A stretch of 64,000 bases of DNA, taken from positions 218,033 to 282,032 of the forward strand of contig NZ_JAQMWP010000015.1 of NCBI RefSeq assembly GCF_030403745.1. Reading direction: 5' to 3'. Within the stretch, counting starts at the first letter, position 1; every line of letters begins with the position of its first letter. Source of the DNA: Streptomyces sp. S.PB5. GTDB lineage: Bacteria > Actinomycetota > Actinomycetes > Streptomycetales > Streptomycetaceae. The notes under the pieces were generated by a model, which worked only from the letters and a program-made list of their open reading frames with translations, made no database searches and had not been told where the DNA came from. The position numbers and the translations under genes were made by a program. Below, piece by piece: positions 25,643 to 34,604 of this stretch.

Positions 25643-25714
25643 GAACGCTAGGGCCGTTCGGCCCCATCGGTCCAAGACATGGAACAGCTTGATTCGATAG
25701 GCACTGGCTATCGA
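25643..25714. promoter_or_regulatory. sdhC/lysR divergent promoter region with LysR-type palindrome
   Basis: TCGATAG (25694-25700) and CTATCGA (25708-25714) form a perfect 7-bp palindrome around a 7-base spacer, with the T-N11-A pattern of LysR regulators, 18 bases before the lysR ATG. Nearer sdhC, on the minus strand, are TTGGAC, a 19-base spacer that contains GGGCCGAACGGCCC, and TAGCGT, giving a candidate leaderless sdh promoter. LysR binding to the palindrome could govern both genes. Confidence 0.6.
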
Positions 25715-25731
25715 GCATCTATCGTACGACC

Positions 25732-26616
25732 ATGCAGTTCACGCAGCTCCAGTACTTCGTGGCGGTCGCCGAGACCCGGCACTTCACCCGCGCCGCCGAT
25801 CTGGTCCATGTCGCGCAGCCCTCGCTGTCCCAGCAGATCAAGGCGCTGGAGCGGGAACTCGGGGCGGATCTGTTCCTGCGGGCCCGCGGCAACATCACCC
25901 TCACCGACGCCGGCGAGGCCCTGCTGCCGCTGGCCCGGCGGATCCTCGCCGACGCGGACACGGCCCGGCACGAGGTGCAGGAACTGGTGCAGCTGCGCAG
26001 CGGCCGGGTCCGGCTGGGCGCGACCCCGAGCCTGTGCACGGGTCTGCTGCCGGACGTGCTGCGCGCCTACCACGACCGCTATCCCGGCATCCACCTCATG
26101 ATCGAGGAGGGCGGCTCCCACGATCTCGTACGGGAACTCGCGCGCGGCGCTCTCGACCTCGCCCTGGTCGTCCTCCCGCTGCCGACCCCGTCCCCGGCGC
26201 TGACGACGGTGGAGCTGCTGCGGGAGGACCTGGTGGTCGTCTCGTCCCCGGAGGCGCCCCAGCCGGGCGACGGCCGCCGGACCGTACGCATCGCCGATCT
26301 GGAGGGCGAGCGTCTGGTGATGTTCCGGCACGGCTACGACCTGCGGGAGCTGACCGTCGCCGCCTGCCGCGCCGAGGGGTTCGAGCCGGACTTCGCGGTG
26401 GAGGGCGGCGAGATGGACGCGGTGCTGGGGTTCGTGCGGGCGGGCCTTGGCGTGGCGGTCGTACCGCGGATGGTGGCGGCGCGGTCGGGACGGGGGCTGC
26501 GGGTCACGCCTCTCGCCCGGCCCGGGCTGCACCGCACCATCGCCCTGGCGCACCGCAGCGACGTGGCTCCGCCGCGGGCGGCCAGGGAGTTGCAGCGGAT
26601 GCTGCTGGAGCGGTGA
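25732..26616 (+). CDS. LysR-family transcriptional regulator
   Basis: The 294-residue protein has an N-terminal winged helix-turn-helix at residues 1-60 (F-T-R-A-A-D-L-V-H-V-A-Q-P-S-L-S-Q-Q-I), then a linker helix and a periplasmic-binding-like effector domain. The effector ligand is not predictable. It is transcribed away from sdhCAB, with an inverted repeat of the LysR type in the shared intergenic region, so autoregulation and control of sdh genes are both plausible. Confidence 0.88.
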   Translation: MQFTQLQYFVAVAETRHFTRAADLVHVAQPSLSQQIKALERELGADLFLRARGNITLTDAGEALLPLARRILADADTARHEVQELVQLRSGRVRLGATPSLCTGLLPDVLRAYHDRYPGIHLMIEEGGSHDLVRELARGALDLALVVLPLPTPSPALTTVELLREDLVVVSSPEAPQPGDGRRTVRIADLEGERLVMFRHGYDLRELTVAACRAEGFEPDFAVEGGEMDAVLGFVRAGLGVAVVPRMVAARSGRGLRVTPLARPGLHRTIALAHRSDVAPPRAARELQRMLLER

Positions 26617-26619
26617 GCG

Positions 26620-27501
26620 TCAGGCCAGGACGGCCGGCTTGAGCACCTCCTCGCACCACTGCCGGAACCCGGTGGGGGCGCACTCGGGGGTGCTGGGCGC
26701 GTCCACGCCGTAGAAGCCCAGCTCGTTCAGCGCGTCCACCATGTCGGCGAGCCCCTGCGCCCAGGCCTCGGAGGCCCCGAACCGGATGAGCGCCGCCCGC
26801 TGCTCGGCGCTGCTGATCCGCTGGACGCGCACGGGCCGCTCCAGCACCTCGGAGACGACCCGCGCCATGCCCTCCGGTGTCAGGTCGTCGGGACCGACCA
26901 TCGGGACGTCCTCCTGTCCGCTCCAGGAGCCGTCGAGCAGCAGCCGGGCGGCCTCGGCGGCGATGTCCCGGGTGGCACAGGTACGCATCACGCGGTCCGC
27001 GTCGTACGCCTCACGCCACAGGCCCTCGTCGCGGATGGAGGCGGTCTGGCGCAGCAGGTTCTCCATCAGGGACGGCGCGCACAGCGCCCGGTAGGGCACA
27101 CCCGTGGCGGCGATCGCCTCGTCCGTGGCGAGCGAGGCGGATATCTGACCGGCGTTCCGCGCGACTCCCCGGCCCAGGGTGGACACGGCGACGACCCGCT
27201 CGACGCCCTGCTCCCCGATCAGCCGGCACAACGGCTCGGTGAAGGCACGGAAGTGCCCCTCGACGCTCTGCGCGCCCGGCGTCGGCGGCACCAGCCAGAA
27301 CACCCGGTCGGCGCCCTGACATGCCTCCTTGAGGACGACGGGATCGGCGTGCGAGCCCACGACGACCTCGACCCGTTCACGCACCCGCGCGGGCAGGCGG
27401 GCCGGGTCGCGGACGATCACCCGGACGCCTTCCGCGCGGTCGACGAGGTGCTCCAGCACCTGCCGGCCGATCTGTCCGGTCGGAGTGGTGATGACGATCA
27501 T
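26620..27501 (-). CDS. NmrA-like NAD(P)-binding protein
   Basis: The 293-residue product is an atypical short-chain dehydrogenase of the NmrA/HSCARG type. It starts with a Rossmann motif, T-P-T-G-Q-I-G-R-Q-V, at residues 6-15, then a helical region. An R-V-F-W-L-V-P-P block is at about 72-79 and V-V-A-V-S-T-L-G near 110. Such proteins often sense or reduce redox substrates or quinones. GGAG lies nine bases before ATG 27501. A LysR gene is transcribed divergently at 27634, and the two probably share control. Confidence 0.8.
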   Translation of the reverse strand: MIVITTPTGQIGRQVLEHLVDRAEGVRVIVRDPARLPARVRERVEVVVGSHADPVVLKEACQGADRVFWLVPPTPGAQSVEGHFRAFTEPLCRLIGEQGVERVVAVSTLGRGVARNAGQISASLATDEAIAATGVPYRALCAPSLMENLLRQTASIRDEGLWREAYDADRVMRTCATRDIAAEAARLLLDGSWSGQEDVPMVGPDDLTPEGMARVVSEVLERPVRVQRISSAEQRAALIRFGASEAWAQGLADMVDALNELGFYGVDAPSTPECAPTGFRQWCEEVLKPAVLA

Positions 27502-27593
27502 GAACAACAACTCCCAGCGATGCGGACTCACTTGACGTCGTCGAGCCTGCCGCCCGGGGCGCCCGCACTGAAGGACCGATCGGCTCGCGCTTG

Positions 27594-27608
27594 TTACCCT
27601 CAGGGCAA
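27594..27608 (+). promoter_or_regulatory. LysR-type operator candidate
   Basis: TTACCCTCAGGGCAA contains the palindromic core CCCT-C-AGGG flanked by TT and AA, with a T-N11-A arrangement. It lies 26 bases upstream of the lysR gene start at 27634, in the shared region with the NmrA-like gene. Confidence 0.4.
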
Positions 27609-27633
27609 TACCGACCGGATCCGGGGAGGGCGC

Positions 27634-28467
27634 ATGGATTCCCGTCTGTTGCGTTACTTCGTCGCCGTGGCCGAGGAGCTCAATTTCGCCCGCGCGGCGC
27701 AGCGGCTGGCGATCTCTCCGCCCCCGCTGTCCCGGGCGATCCGGCAGCTGGAGCGGGAGTTGGGCGTCACCCTGCTCGAACGGACCACCCACAGCGTGCG
27801 GTTGACCCCGGCGGGGAGTGTCCTCCTCGACGAGGCGCGGGGCGCCCTGGACGCCCTCCAGGCGGCGGGCCGACGGGCCCAGCGTGCGGCCGCCACCGAT
27901 CCCAAGCTGGTGCTGGCCGTCAAAGCGGACGGCGACGGAGGGCTGCTGGAGCCGATCCTGGCCCGCTACGCGACCGAGCCGGACGCCCTGCCGGTCGTCG
28001 TCCGGCTGAGCGGCTGGCTGGAGCAACCACGGCTCCTGCGGCAGGGCGAGGCCGACGCCGCGCTGGTCTACGAGCCGTACGACCGCACCGGCCTGGACGC
28101 CGAGATCCTGGCCGCCGAACCGCGCGTCGCGGCCCTCGCCGCCGACCATCCCCTCGCCGCGCGGGAGCACCTGTCGCTCGCCGACCTCGGCCTGAGCGCC
28201 GGGGAGCTGCACCGCTACCTCGACGACACCCGCAAGCTGGGCCACGACCTCGCCCAACTGCTCGCGCTCGTCCCGCTGGGCGGCCTGATCCCGCTGCTGC
28301 CCGTCTCCGTCGCCGCCCGCTACCCGCGCCCCGGCGTCGTCTACCGGCCGCTCCCGGACGCGCCACGGGCCGTCCTGCACATCGCCTGGCCCCAGCAGTC
28401 CCGCTCCACGGCCACGGCAGCGCTCGTCCGCGCAGCGACGGCGGTGGCGGCCGACGCGCGACCGTGA
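27634..28467 (+). CDS. LysR-family transcriptional regulator
   Basis: The 277-residue protein has the LysR helix-turn-helix (N-F-A-R-A-A-Q-R-L-A-I-S-P-P-P-L-S-R-A-I) at residues 17-36 and an effector domain somewhat shorter than usual. GGGGAGGG precedes ATG 27634. It is divergent from the NmrA-like reductase gene, a common LysR/target arrangement, so that gene is the most likely regulatory target. The inducing molecule is unknown. Confidence 0.87.
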   Translation: MDSRLLRYFVAVAEELNFARAAQRLAISPPPLSRAIRQLERELGVTLLERTTHSVRLTPAGSVLLDEARGALDALQAAGRRAQRAAATDPKLVLAVKADGDGGLLEPILARYATEPDALPVVVRLSGWLEQPRLLRQGEADAALVYEPYDRTGLDAEILAAEPRVAALAADHPLAAREHLSLADLGLSAGELHRYLDDTRKLGHDLAQLLALVPLGGLIPLLPVSVAARYPRPGVVYRPLPDAPRAVLHIAWPQQSRSTATAALVRAATAVAADARP

Positions 28468-28506
28468 CGACCGGTCTCCTCCGCCGAGCCGTACGGCCGT
28501 GCAGGC

Positions 28507-30642
28507 TCAGCCCGTCGCGTCCACCAGCGCCAGCTCGTGCAGCCGCTCCGGCGGGCCCGGGCGGGCGTAGTACCAGCCCTGGGCCGTGTCGCAGCCCAGT
28601 ATCCGCAACTGCTCGGCCTGGGCCCCGGTCTCCACGCCCTCGACCGTGACCGCGAGGTCCAGGCTGTGGGCGAGGGAGACGATCCCTTCGACGATCTTGA
28701 GGTCGACGGGGTCCGCCGGGAACTGCTGCATGCTCTGGGTGAAGGAGCGGTCCAGCTTGAGGATGCTCACCGGGAGCCGCCGGAGATTGGCGAGGTTGGA
28801 GTAGCCGGTGCCGAAGTCGTCCAGGGCGATGTCGACGCCCATCTCGGCGAGGCGCCTGAGCGGTTTCAGCAGGTCGTCGTCGGCGCCGATCAGCGCCGAC
28901 TCCGTGACCTCCAGGCACAGCGTGTCCGGCTCCACGCCCGCGCGTTCCAGGATGTCGACCGTGTCCTGCACCAGTCCGGGGTGGGTGAGCTGGCAGGGCG
29001 AGAGATTGACGTTGATGCGCAGCGGACCCGCGTCCGCGTGCCGTTCTCGCCACTCGCGCGCCTGCCGCACCGACTGCTCCAGCACCCAGCGGCCGAGCGG
29101 GACGATCAGGCCGGTGTGTTCGGCGAGCGGGATGAAGCGGTCGGGGCCGAGGACGCCGTGCTGCGGGTGCAGCCAGCGCACCAGCGCCTCGGCGCCGCGC
29201 ACACTGCCGTCGCCGAGGTGGACGAGCGGCTGGTACTCGATGAAGAACTCGCCCCGCTCCAGGGCCGCCGGGAGCGCCGTCGTCAGCCCGTGCCGGGTGA
29301 TCGCGCGGGCGTCGGCCTCGGCGTCGGCGAGTTCGAAGCGGTTGCCGCCCGCCGACTTGGCCCGGTACATCGTGATGTCGGCGCTGCGCAGCACCTCCGC
29401 CGCGCTGCGCTCCCCCGCCGGGCCCTCGACGATGCCGATGCTGCCGCGCACGGTGAGCTCCCGGCCGTCGATCCGGACCGGGGCGAGCAGCGCGTTCATG
29501 ATGCGGGCGGCGAGGTCGTCGACCTCGCGCTCGGTGTCGGGTCCGGTCGTCAGCGCCACGAACTCGTCGCCGCCCAGACGGGCGACCATCTCACCGGGCG
29601 CGGTGGCACAGGACTGCAGCCGGTCGGCGACCTCGACGAGCAGCCGGTCGCCGGCGGCGTGGCCGAGGCTGTCGTTGATGGTCTTGAAGCCGTCGAGGTC
29701 GAGGTAACAGAGCCCGAAGCGCTGGCCCGCGCCGACGGCCAGCGCCTTCTCCAGGCGCTCGAAGAACAGCGTGCGGTTGGGCAGGCCGGTGAGCGCGTCG
29801 TGCGTGGCCTCGTAGCGCAGCCGGAGGTTGAGCAGCCGGCGCTCGGTGGTGTCCTCCATCAGCGCGAGCTGGTACTGCGGATTGCCGTCCGCGTCCCGGA
29901 GCAGGGAGACCGTGAGGTTGGTCCACAGGACCGTTCCGTCAGGGCGGGAGAAGGCCTTCTCCAGGTGGTAGTGCTCGCGCTCGCCGCGGACCAGCTCGTC
30001 GTAGAGGGTCCAGGTCTGGGGCGCGTCCTCGGGGTGGGTCCACTCCAGGACGTTGCGGCCGCGCATCATCGGCTCGGTGATGCCGAACATGCGCAGCAGC
30101 GCCTCGTTGACCTGGAGGATGTTGCCTTCGAGGTCGGCGATGCCGATCCCTATGGCGGCGCCCTCGAAGACCGCGCGGAAGCGGGCCTCGCTGGCGTGCA
30201 GCGCCTGCGCCACCACGCCCTGTGCCTTGAGCGCGGCGGCCGAGATGGCCTCCTGCTCGACCAGCGTCCGCTCGCGCAGGGCACCGGCGAATCCGGCGGC
30301 CATGGCGTGCTGGAGACGCGAGGCGCGCACCCGCAGGTCCTCCTGGTCGCCGTCGGCGCCGCAGTAGAGCACCAGATAGGCGTCGACGCAGTCCAGGGTG
30401 CGGCTGAGCGCCTCCGGGTCGGTGCAGTGCACCGTGACGAGCGCGGCGCCGACCGCGCGCCCCTCGTCCGCGTCGAAGGTCCTGGCCCGCAGCGCCTCGC
30501 TCAACCGGCGTGCCAGCGGCAGGAGTTGCTCCTCGAACTCGGGCCGGGTCGAGGACGTCGTGGTCACCGGGAAGACCGCCCGGCTCCAGATCGTCGCGAA
30601 CCGGCGCAGTCTGTCCTCCGGCCCGTCCGGCTCGGCGATCAC
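28507..30642 (-). CDS. rmdA: c-di-GMP enzyme with PAS, GGDEF and EAL domains (RmdA-like)
   Basis: The 711-residue protein has an N-terminal helical region (1-150), a PAS domain (about 160-280), a GGDEF domain with the intact G-G-D-E-F signature, and an EAL domain containing E-A-L-V-R-W and the later D-D-F-G-T-G-Y-S. It resembles S. coelicolor RmdA, which can make and break c-di-GMP and affects colony development. No RxxD inhibitory site precedes GGDEF at the normal distance. GTG 30642 overlaps the methyltransferase stop (GTGA), so the two genes are coupled. The long open frame upstream is a shadow of the methyltransferase. Confidence 0.85.
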   Translation of the reverse strand: MIAEPDGPEDRLRRFATIWSRAVFPVTTTSSTRPEFEEQLLPLARRLSEALRARTFDADEGRAVGAALVTVHCTDPEALSRTLDCVDAYLVLYCGADGDQEDLRVRASRLQHAMAAGFAGALRERTLVEQEAISAAALKAQGVVAQALHASEARFRAVFEGAAIGIGIADLEGNILQVNEALLRMFGITEPMMRGRNVLEWTHPEDAPQTWTLYDELVRGEREHYHLEKAFSRPDGTVLWTNLTVSLLRDADGNPQYQLALMEDTTERRLLNLRLRYEATHDALTGLPNRTLFFERLEKALAVGAGQRFGLCYLDLDGFKTINDSLGHAAGDRLLVEVADRLQSCATAPGEMVARLGGDEFVALTTGPDTEREVDDLAARIMNALLAPVRIDGRELTVRGSIGIVEGPAGERSAAEVLRSADITMYRAKSAGGNRFELADAEADARAITRHGLTTALPAALERGEFFIEYQPLVHLGDGSVRGAEALVRWLHPQHGVLGPDRFIPLAEHTGLIVPLGRWVLEQSVRQAREWRERHADAGPLRINVNLSPCQLTHPGLVQDTVDILERAGVEPDTLCLEVTESALIGADDDLLKPLRRLAEMGVDIALDDFGTGYSNLANLRRLPVSILKLDRSFTQSMQQFPADPVDLKIVEGIVSLAHSLDLAVTVEGVETGAQAEQLRILGCDTAQGWYYARPGPPERLHELALVDATG

Positions 30643-31460
30643 GCGGTACGCCCCACGCCGGCGAACCCTGAGAAGGCCCAGGGATCCTCGTCGTCGGGGT
30701 CCCAGGTCTCCGACTCCGGCCGCCAGCGCGGCATCGGCACCAGTCCCGGTTCCACCATGTCGTACCCCTCGAAGAACCGCGCGATCTCCTCGCGCGAGCG
30801 CATGATCAGCGGGTTGCGGATGTCCTTGTACACGTCGACCGTGCCGGCGGCCCGCTCCGGCGGCAGCGGGATTCCCTCGTACGAGGCATGTGTGAGCAGC
30901 AGCAGGCTGCCGGGCGCGAGTGCGTCGCGCAGCTCGGCCACCGCTCCGTACGGGTCGTCCTGGTCTTCCACGAAGTGCAGTATGGCAACGAGAAGCAGCG
31001 CCACCGGCCGCTTCAGGTCGATCAGTTGCTGTACTTCGGGGCTCGCGAGGATCTCCTGGGGCTTGCGGAGGTCCGCCGCGACCACGCCCGCGTCCGCGTT
31101 GCCGGCGAGGACGGCCTCGCTGTGGGCGACCGCGACCGGGTCGTGGTCGACGTAGACGACCCGGGCGCCGGGGCTGGCGTCCTGGGCCACTTCGTGGACG
31201 TTTCCGAAGGTCGGGATACCCGAACCGATGTCCAGGAACTGGGTGATGCCCTCGTCCACCGCGAAGCGCACCGCGCGGCGCATGAACGCCCGGTTCGCCT
31301 GCATGATCTTGGGGAGTCCCGGCATGAACCCCATGGCCTTGCGGGCCGCTTCGCGGTCGACCTCGAAGTTGTGCGAACCGCCCAGATAGAAGTCGTAGAT
31401 GCGCGAGACGCTGGGCACCGAGATGTCGATGCTCCGTGGGGCCCAGGCGGGTCGCTCCAT
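30639..31460 (-). CDS. SAM-dependent methyltransferase (DUF574 family)
   Basis: The 273-residue protein has the actinobacterial DUF574/PF04672 pattern: R-I-Y-D-F-Y-L-G-G-S-H-N-F near residues 20-32, F-L-D-I-G-S-G-I-P-T as the SAM loop near 75-84, V-V-Y-V-D-H-D-P-V-A, and a C-terminal D-D-E-D-P-W block. Members are abundant in Streptomyces, but substrates are largely unknown. I took ATG 31460 rather than the preceding TTG at 31472; GGAGAG lies just before it. Its 3' end overlaps the start of rmdA, suggesting that the pair works together in c-di-GMP-linked signalling. Confidence 0.82.
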   Translation of the reverse strand: MERPAWAPRSIDISVPSVSRIYDFYLGGSHNFEVDREAARKAMGFMPGLPKIMQANRAFMRRAVRFAVDEGITQFLDIGSGIPTFGNVHEVAQDASPGARVVYVDHDPVAVAHSEAVLAGNADAGVVAADLRKPQEILASPEVQQLIDLKRPVALLLVAILHFVEDQDDPYGAVAELRDALAPGSLLLLTHASYEGIPLPPERAAGTVDVYKDIRNPLIMRSREEIARFFEGYDMVEPGLVPMPRWRPESETWDPDDEDPWAFSGFAGVGRTA

Positions 31461-31620
31461 CTGTCTCTCCAAGGCGTAGGCGATCCAGTGTTCGAGCAGA
31501 GGCTACTGATCGCCCGCCAAAGGAGCGAGCGGAACCGGAAAATGACCGTCCGTTCCCGGTCACTGCCTGCGGCACGTGCCTCGTGGAGCATGCCCAACTC
31601 CCGCTGAAACAAGGCAAACC

Positions 31621-31657
31621 GGCCCGCCCCCTGTGTGCGGTGCACAGGGGGCGGGCC
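31621..31657 (-). terminator. 15-bp perfect hairpin after the SCO0930-type lipoprotein gene
   Basis: GGCCCGCCCCCTGTG (31621-31635) pairs with CACAGGGGGCGGGCC (31643-31657) around the loop TGCGGTG. It lies 115 bases past the lipoprotein stop on the minus strand and is the strongest feature in the 312-base gap between this gene and the methyltransferase. The rest of the gap should carry the methyltransferase promoter; nothing clear is visible. Confidence 0.75.
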
Positions 31658-31772
31658 GTGGGTCGCGCGCGCGATGGGTGCCGTCGGGCACTCCGCTGGG
31701 GTCCTCGGACCTCCCTTCCGCGGCTCGGACGACGGGTGGGGTGGGCGGTCAGCCCTGGGGAGTTGACCTGTA

Positions 31773-32786
31773 CTACTGCGACGCGCCGACCGGCTTGCCG
31801 TCGGGCCGGATGACGAACCACTGGCCGCCCACGCCCTGACCGTTGGTGTCCCCGGGCTTCTTGTCACCGGAGAAGGTGTAGATCGGCACGCAGTCGATGG
31901 TCTGCTGCTTCAGTCCGTCGGGCCGGTCGAAGATCACGTAGCCCTGCCCCCGGGGCCCGGAGCCCTTCAGGTCGATGCCCTTGGTGTCCTTGGCGTCGAC
32001 CGGTGTGATGACCGGCCACTTGTCCAGGCACTCGCCGGTGCACGCCGTCTTCATCGGCCAGGGCGAGTCCTTCATGAAGCGGTAGACCGTGTGGCCGTTC
32101 TTGTCGATGACGATCTCGCCGAGCTCCGGGTCGTTGCGCGTGGACAGCCCGGGCAGGCCGGCCGCCTCGGCACCGCCACCGCCGCCACCGTCACCGCCAC
32201 CGCCACCGCCAGCCTTCTTGCCGTCGGCGGCCAGCGCGTACCACTTGCCGCCCACACCCTGGCCGTTGACGTCCCCGGCATTGACGTCCTTCGCGTAGCG
32301 GTACGCCGCCCAGCCGCCGATCGTCAGCTGCTTGCTGCCGTCGCTGCGGGTCACCTCGCCGAGCAGGGACTTGTCGATGCCCTCGCCCGCCGTGACGTCG
32401 TCCGCGGGCACCGGCGGCCAGGTGGTCGCGCAGTCGCCGTCGCAGTTGGACTTCGGCGGCTCGGCGGTGTCGCTGTCGAAGCGGTACAGGGTCAGCCCGC
32501 CGCTGTCCGTCAGCACCTTGCCGAGCTCGGGATTGGTCACGACGGCCAGCTTGCCCGCGGGAGTGGCCCGGGACGCGGAGGCCGAGGGGCTGGCGACGCC
32601 GTTGCCCAGACCGGATCCGATGCCGGTACCGGCGTTGCCCGCGCTGCCGTAGTCACCGGCCGCGGCCGTCGCGCCCACGTTCTGGCTGCTCGCAGACGGG
32701 CCGGCTTCCTGGCCGCACGCCGTCGTCAGCGCCAGCACCGCCGCGGCGCCCGCCGCGAGTGAGGCGCTCCGCCAGGAGGTCTTCAT
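31773..32786 (-). CDS. SCO0930-family lipoprotein with two repeat domains
   Basis: The 337-residue protein starts with a lipoprotein signal ending L-A-L-T-T-A-C at residue 24, then a Ser/Ala/Gly-rich linker. Two copies of a DUF-type repeat domain follow, each with L-Y-R-F or V-Y-R-F, C-X-G-(D/E)-C, a W-P block, and the sequence G-D-X-N-G-Q-G-V-G-G-(K/Q)-W at the end. The two are separated by a Gly-rich hinge. The paired Cys suggest disulfides. The family is named after S. coelicolor SCO0930, to the best of my memory; its function is unknown. GGGGAG precedes ATG 32786. Confidence 0.85.
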   Translation of the reverse strand: MKTSWRSASLAAGAAAVLALTTACGQEAGPSASSQNVGATAAAGDYGSAGNAGTGIGSGLGNGVASPSASASRATPAGKLAVVTNPELGKVLTDSGGLTLYRFDSDTAEPPKSNCDGDCATTWPPVPADDVTAGEGIDKSLLGEVTRSDGSKQLTIGGWAAYRYAKDVNAGDVNGQGVGGKWYALAADGKKAGGGGGGDGGGGGGAEAAGLPGLSTRNDPELGEIVIDKNGHTVYRFMKDSPWPMKTACTGECLDKWPVITPVDAKDTKGIDLKGSGPRGQGYVIFDRPDGLKQQTIDCVPIYTFSGDKKPGDTNGQGVGGQWFVIRPDGKPVGASQ

Positions 32787-32976
32787 CGTCAACTCCCCAT
32801 AGTCGTACTGGTGTTGCAGCGCCCTACTGCGCCGCCGCACGGCCATGGGTACGGACGGAAGTGGCTGTTGTGTTCAACGGGGGCACATTTTTCTTTCCGG
32901 GAACTGTGCAGCGGGCCGATCACTCGTTCGGGGCAATCCCCCGGTACCCGGGCACGTGGCGGCGCGTTCTCGGTTC

Positions 32977-33606
32977 ATGATCTGCGTCGTGCAGCGACCC
33001 GAACCGACCCAATACGCCCCGGCCATACGGGTGTTGTTGCTCTTGACACTGACATGGCTGGCCGTCGGCGCACCGGCGGGCACGGCGACGGCGGATGCCT
33101 GCGCCTCCGTCTCGACCGGGCCGGACGGCATCACGGCGGTGGCGGCCGCCGGAAGCCTGACCTGGCCGACGCCCTCGCCGTGCCCGACACCCACGCCGAC
33201 CCCCACACCCACACCGACGCCCACACCCACGTGCACGCCCACCCCGACACCGAAGCCACCCCCGACCGTGGTGCCCCGGCCGACCGTGACGCCGCCCCCG
33301 AAGCCACCCCCGCCCGCTCCGCGACCGACGCCACCCCAGCCTCGGCCGACACCGACACCGACACCGACACCGCCCCCACCCCCCGCACCCGCGCCCGCAC
33401 CACCCGCCCCGGCCCCGCCACCGACTCCGACCCCCACACCACCGGCGGAGCCCACCCCAAGCCCCGCCGCAACCCCCGTGCACTACCCGGCCTACAAGGC
33501 CCCGGCGCCCCGGCGGGCCGCCGACAGCGGCACCTCGCCGCTCACCTTCGTCCTGCTCATCACGGTGCCCGCCCTGGCCGCCGTCGCCGCGCTGCGTCCG
33601 CGCTGA
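32977..33606 (+). CDS. Pro/Thr-rich anchored secreted protein
   Basis: The 209-residue product has a signal peptide (about residues 17-40), a long Pro-Thr-Pro repeat region (about 65-160) that could span the cell wall as an extended stalk, a short linker, and a C-terminal membrane helix (about 188-206) ending in R-P-R. The encoding DNA at 33188-33440 is simple-sequence C/A-rich. No LPXTG motif is seen. A DUF4239 membrane protein starts 16 bases downstream and may be cotranscribed. The start at ATG 32977 is a choice; a later GTG is possible. Function unknown. Confidence 0.65.
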   Translation: MICVVQRPEPTQYAPAIRVLLLLTLTWLAVGAPAGTATADACASVSTGPDGITAVAAAGSLTWPTPSPCPTPTPTPTPTPTPTPTCTPTPTPKPPPTVVPRPTVTPPPKPPPPAPRPTPPQPRPTPTPTPTPPPPPAPAPAPPAPAPPPTPTPTPPAEPTPSPAATPVHYPAYKAPAPRRAADSGTSPLTFVLLITVPALAAVAALRPR

Positions 33607-33622
33607 TCCCTGGAGGCCTCTG

Positions 33623-34387
33623 TTGCCGGAATGGCTTGTTCTCACCCTCGCGATGCTGGCCGCCTGCGCCGTGGTGGTCCTCATCTCGGTCATCCGCCAC
33701 AAAGCGGCGGCCCATGACGAGGACCCCAGCGAGACCCCGGACGTCATCGAGTACATGACGATGTGGATCGGCGTGGTGTACGCCATCGTCCTGGGTCTGG
33801 CCATCGCGGGCGTATGGGAGGGACGCAGCGCGGCCCAGGACCACGTACAGGCCGAGGCCGTGGCCCTGCACGAGATCTCGGAGCGGGTCCGGGTCTATCC
33901 CCCGGACGTCCGTGACCGCATTCGGGACGATGTCAACGCCTATGTCGGACACGTGGTGAACACCGAGTGGAAGGTGATGGCCGAGGACGGCGAGGCCACC
34001 GAGCGCGGCACCGTGCTCCTCGACCGGATCCGCCGGGACGTCACCGACTACGAGCCGACGACGGACTTCCAGGCCCAGGCCTACCAGCCGCTCGTCGATC
34101 AGGTGGCCGCGGCCGACCAGGCCCGCACCTCCCGCATCAACTCGATGGGGGCGACGATGCCGGGGGTGGTGTGGTTCGGGCTGATCGGCGGGGCCGTCGT
34201 CACCATCGGCATGGTCCTGGCGCTGCAGATCCGGCGTACCGCGCGGGAGCTGGTGCTCGCCGGGATCTTCTCCGCGCTGATCGCCTTCCTGCTCTTCCTG
34301 ATCTGGGACTTCGACGCGCCCTACAGCCGGGGCATCACGGCCTCGGCGGAGCCCTTCGTGAATCTCTTCCCGGACATCAAGGGCTGA
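33623..34387 (+). CDS. DUF4239 (bestrophin-like) membrane protein
   Basis: The 254-residue protein has an N-terminal membrane helix, then a helix with W-I-G-V-V-Y-A-I-V-L-G-L-A-I-A-G-V-W, a soluble helical region with H-E-I-S-E-R, and two helices at the end (W-F-G-L-I-G-G-A-V and A-L-I-A-F-L-L-F). This is the DUF4239 pattern, distantly related to bestrophin ion channels. The TTG start at 33623 is supported by TGGAGGCCTC six bases upstream. It follows the Pro/Thr-rich protein gene closely. Confidence 0.8.
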   Translation: MPEWLVLTLAMLAACAVVVLISVIRHKAAAHDEDPSETPDVIEYMTMWIGVVYAIVLGLAIAGVWEGRSAAQDHVQAEAVALHEISERVRVYPPDVRDRIRDDVNAYVGHVVNTEWKVMAEDGEATERGTVLLDRIRRDVTDYEPTTDFQAQAYQPLVDQVAAADQARTSRINSMGATMPGVVWFGLIGGAVVTIGMVLALQIRRTARELVLAGIFSALIAFLLFLIWDFDAPYSRGITASAEPFVNLFPDIKG

Positions 34388-34481
34388 CAGGCATCAAGGG
34401 CTGACAGGCCCTCGTCTGACGGACCGCCGGGGGACGGCCGACACGCCGTCGCCGTCCCCCGGGCGGCTTACACGAGTGCCC

Positions 34482-34527
34482 CATTCGCCCGACAGCGTTC
34501 GCGCAGGTGTGCGCACCTTCCTAGCGT
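34482..34527 (+). promoter_or_regulatory. candidate promoter: CATTCGC box and CTAGCGTTC hexamer region
   Basis: CATTCGC at 34482-34488 and TAGCGT at 34522-34527 are 40 bases apart start to start. The same spacing occurs before the sortase gene (35968-36013). TAGCGT fits the TANNNT -10 pattern; a near palindrome AGGTGTGCGCACCT lies between. Confidence 0.5.
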
Positions 34528-34604
34528 TCCGGTCATCGAGGTGCATTTCTGGCGCAAGCGGAAAAGGTCCGCAAGCTGCTCCTCGGGGACCCGGAGGATT
34601 CACC

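Noticed and set aside
28537..31155. 872-codon plus-strand frame
   Set aside because: Antisense shadow of the rmdA and methyltransferase genes.
31022..31867. 281-codon minus-strand frame linking the methyltransferase and lipoprotein genes
   Set aside because: It crosses the 15-bp terminator hairpin and is in the wrong frame for both genes.
33188..33440. short C/A-rich periodic repeats considered as a CRISPR array
   Set aside because: The period is only 6 bases with no spacers; it encodes a Pro-Thr-Pro stalk.
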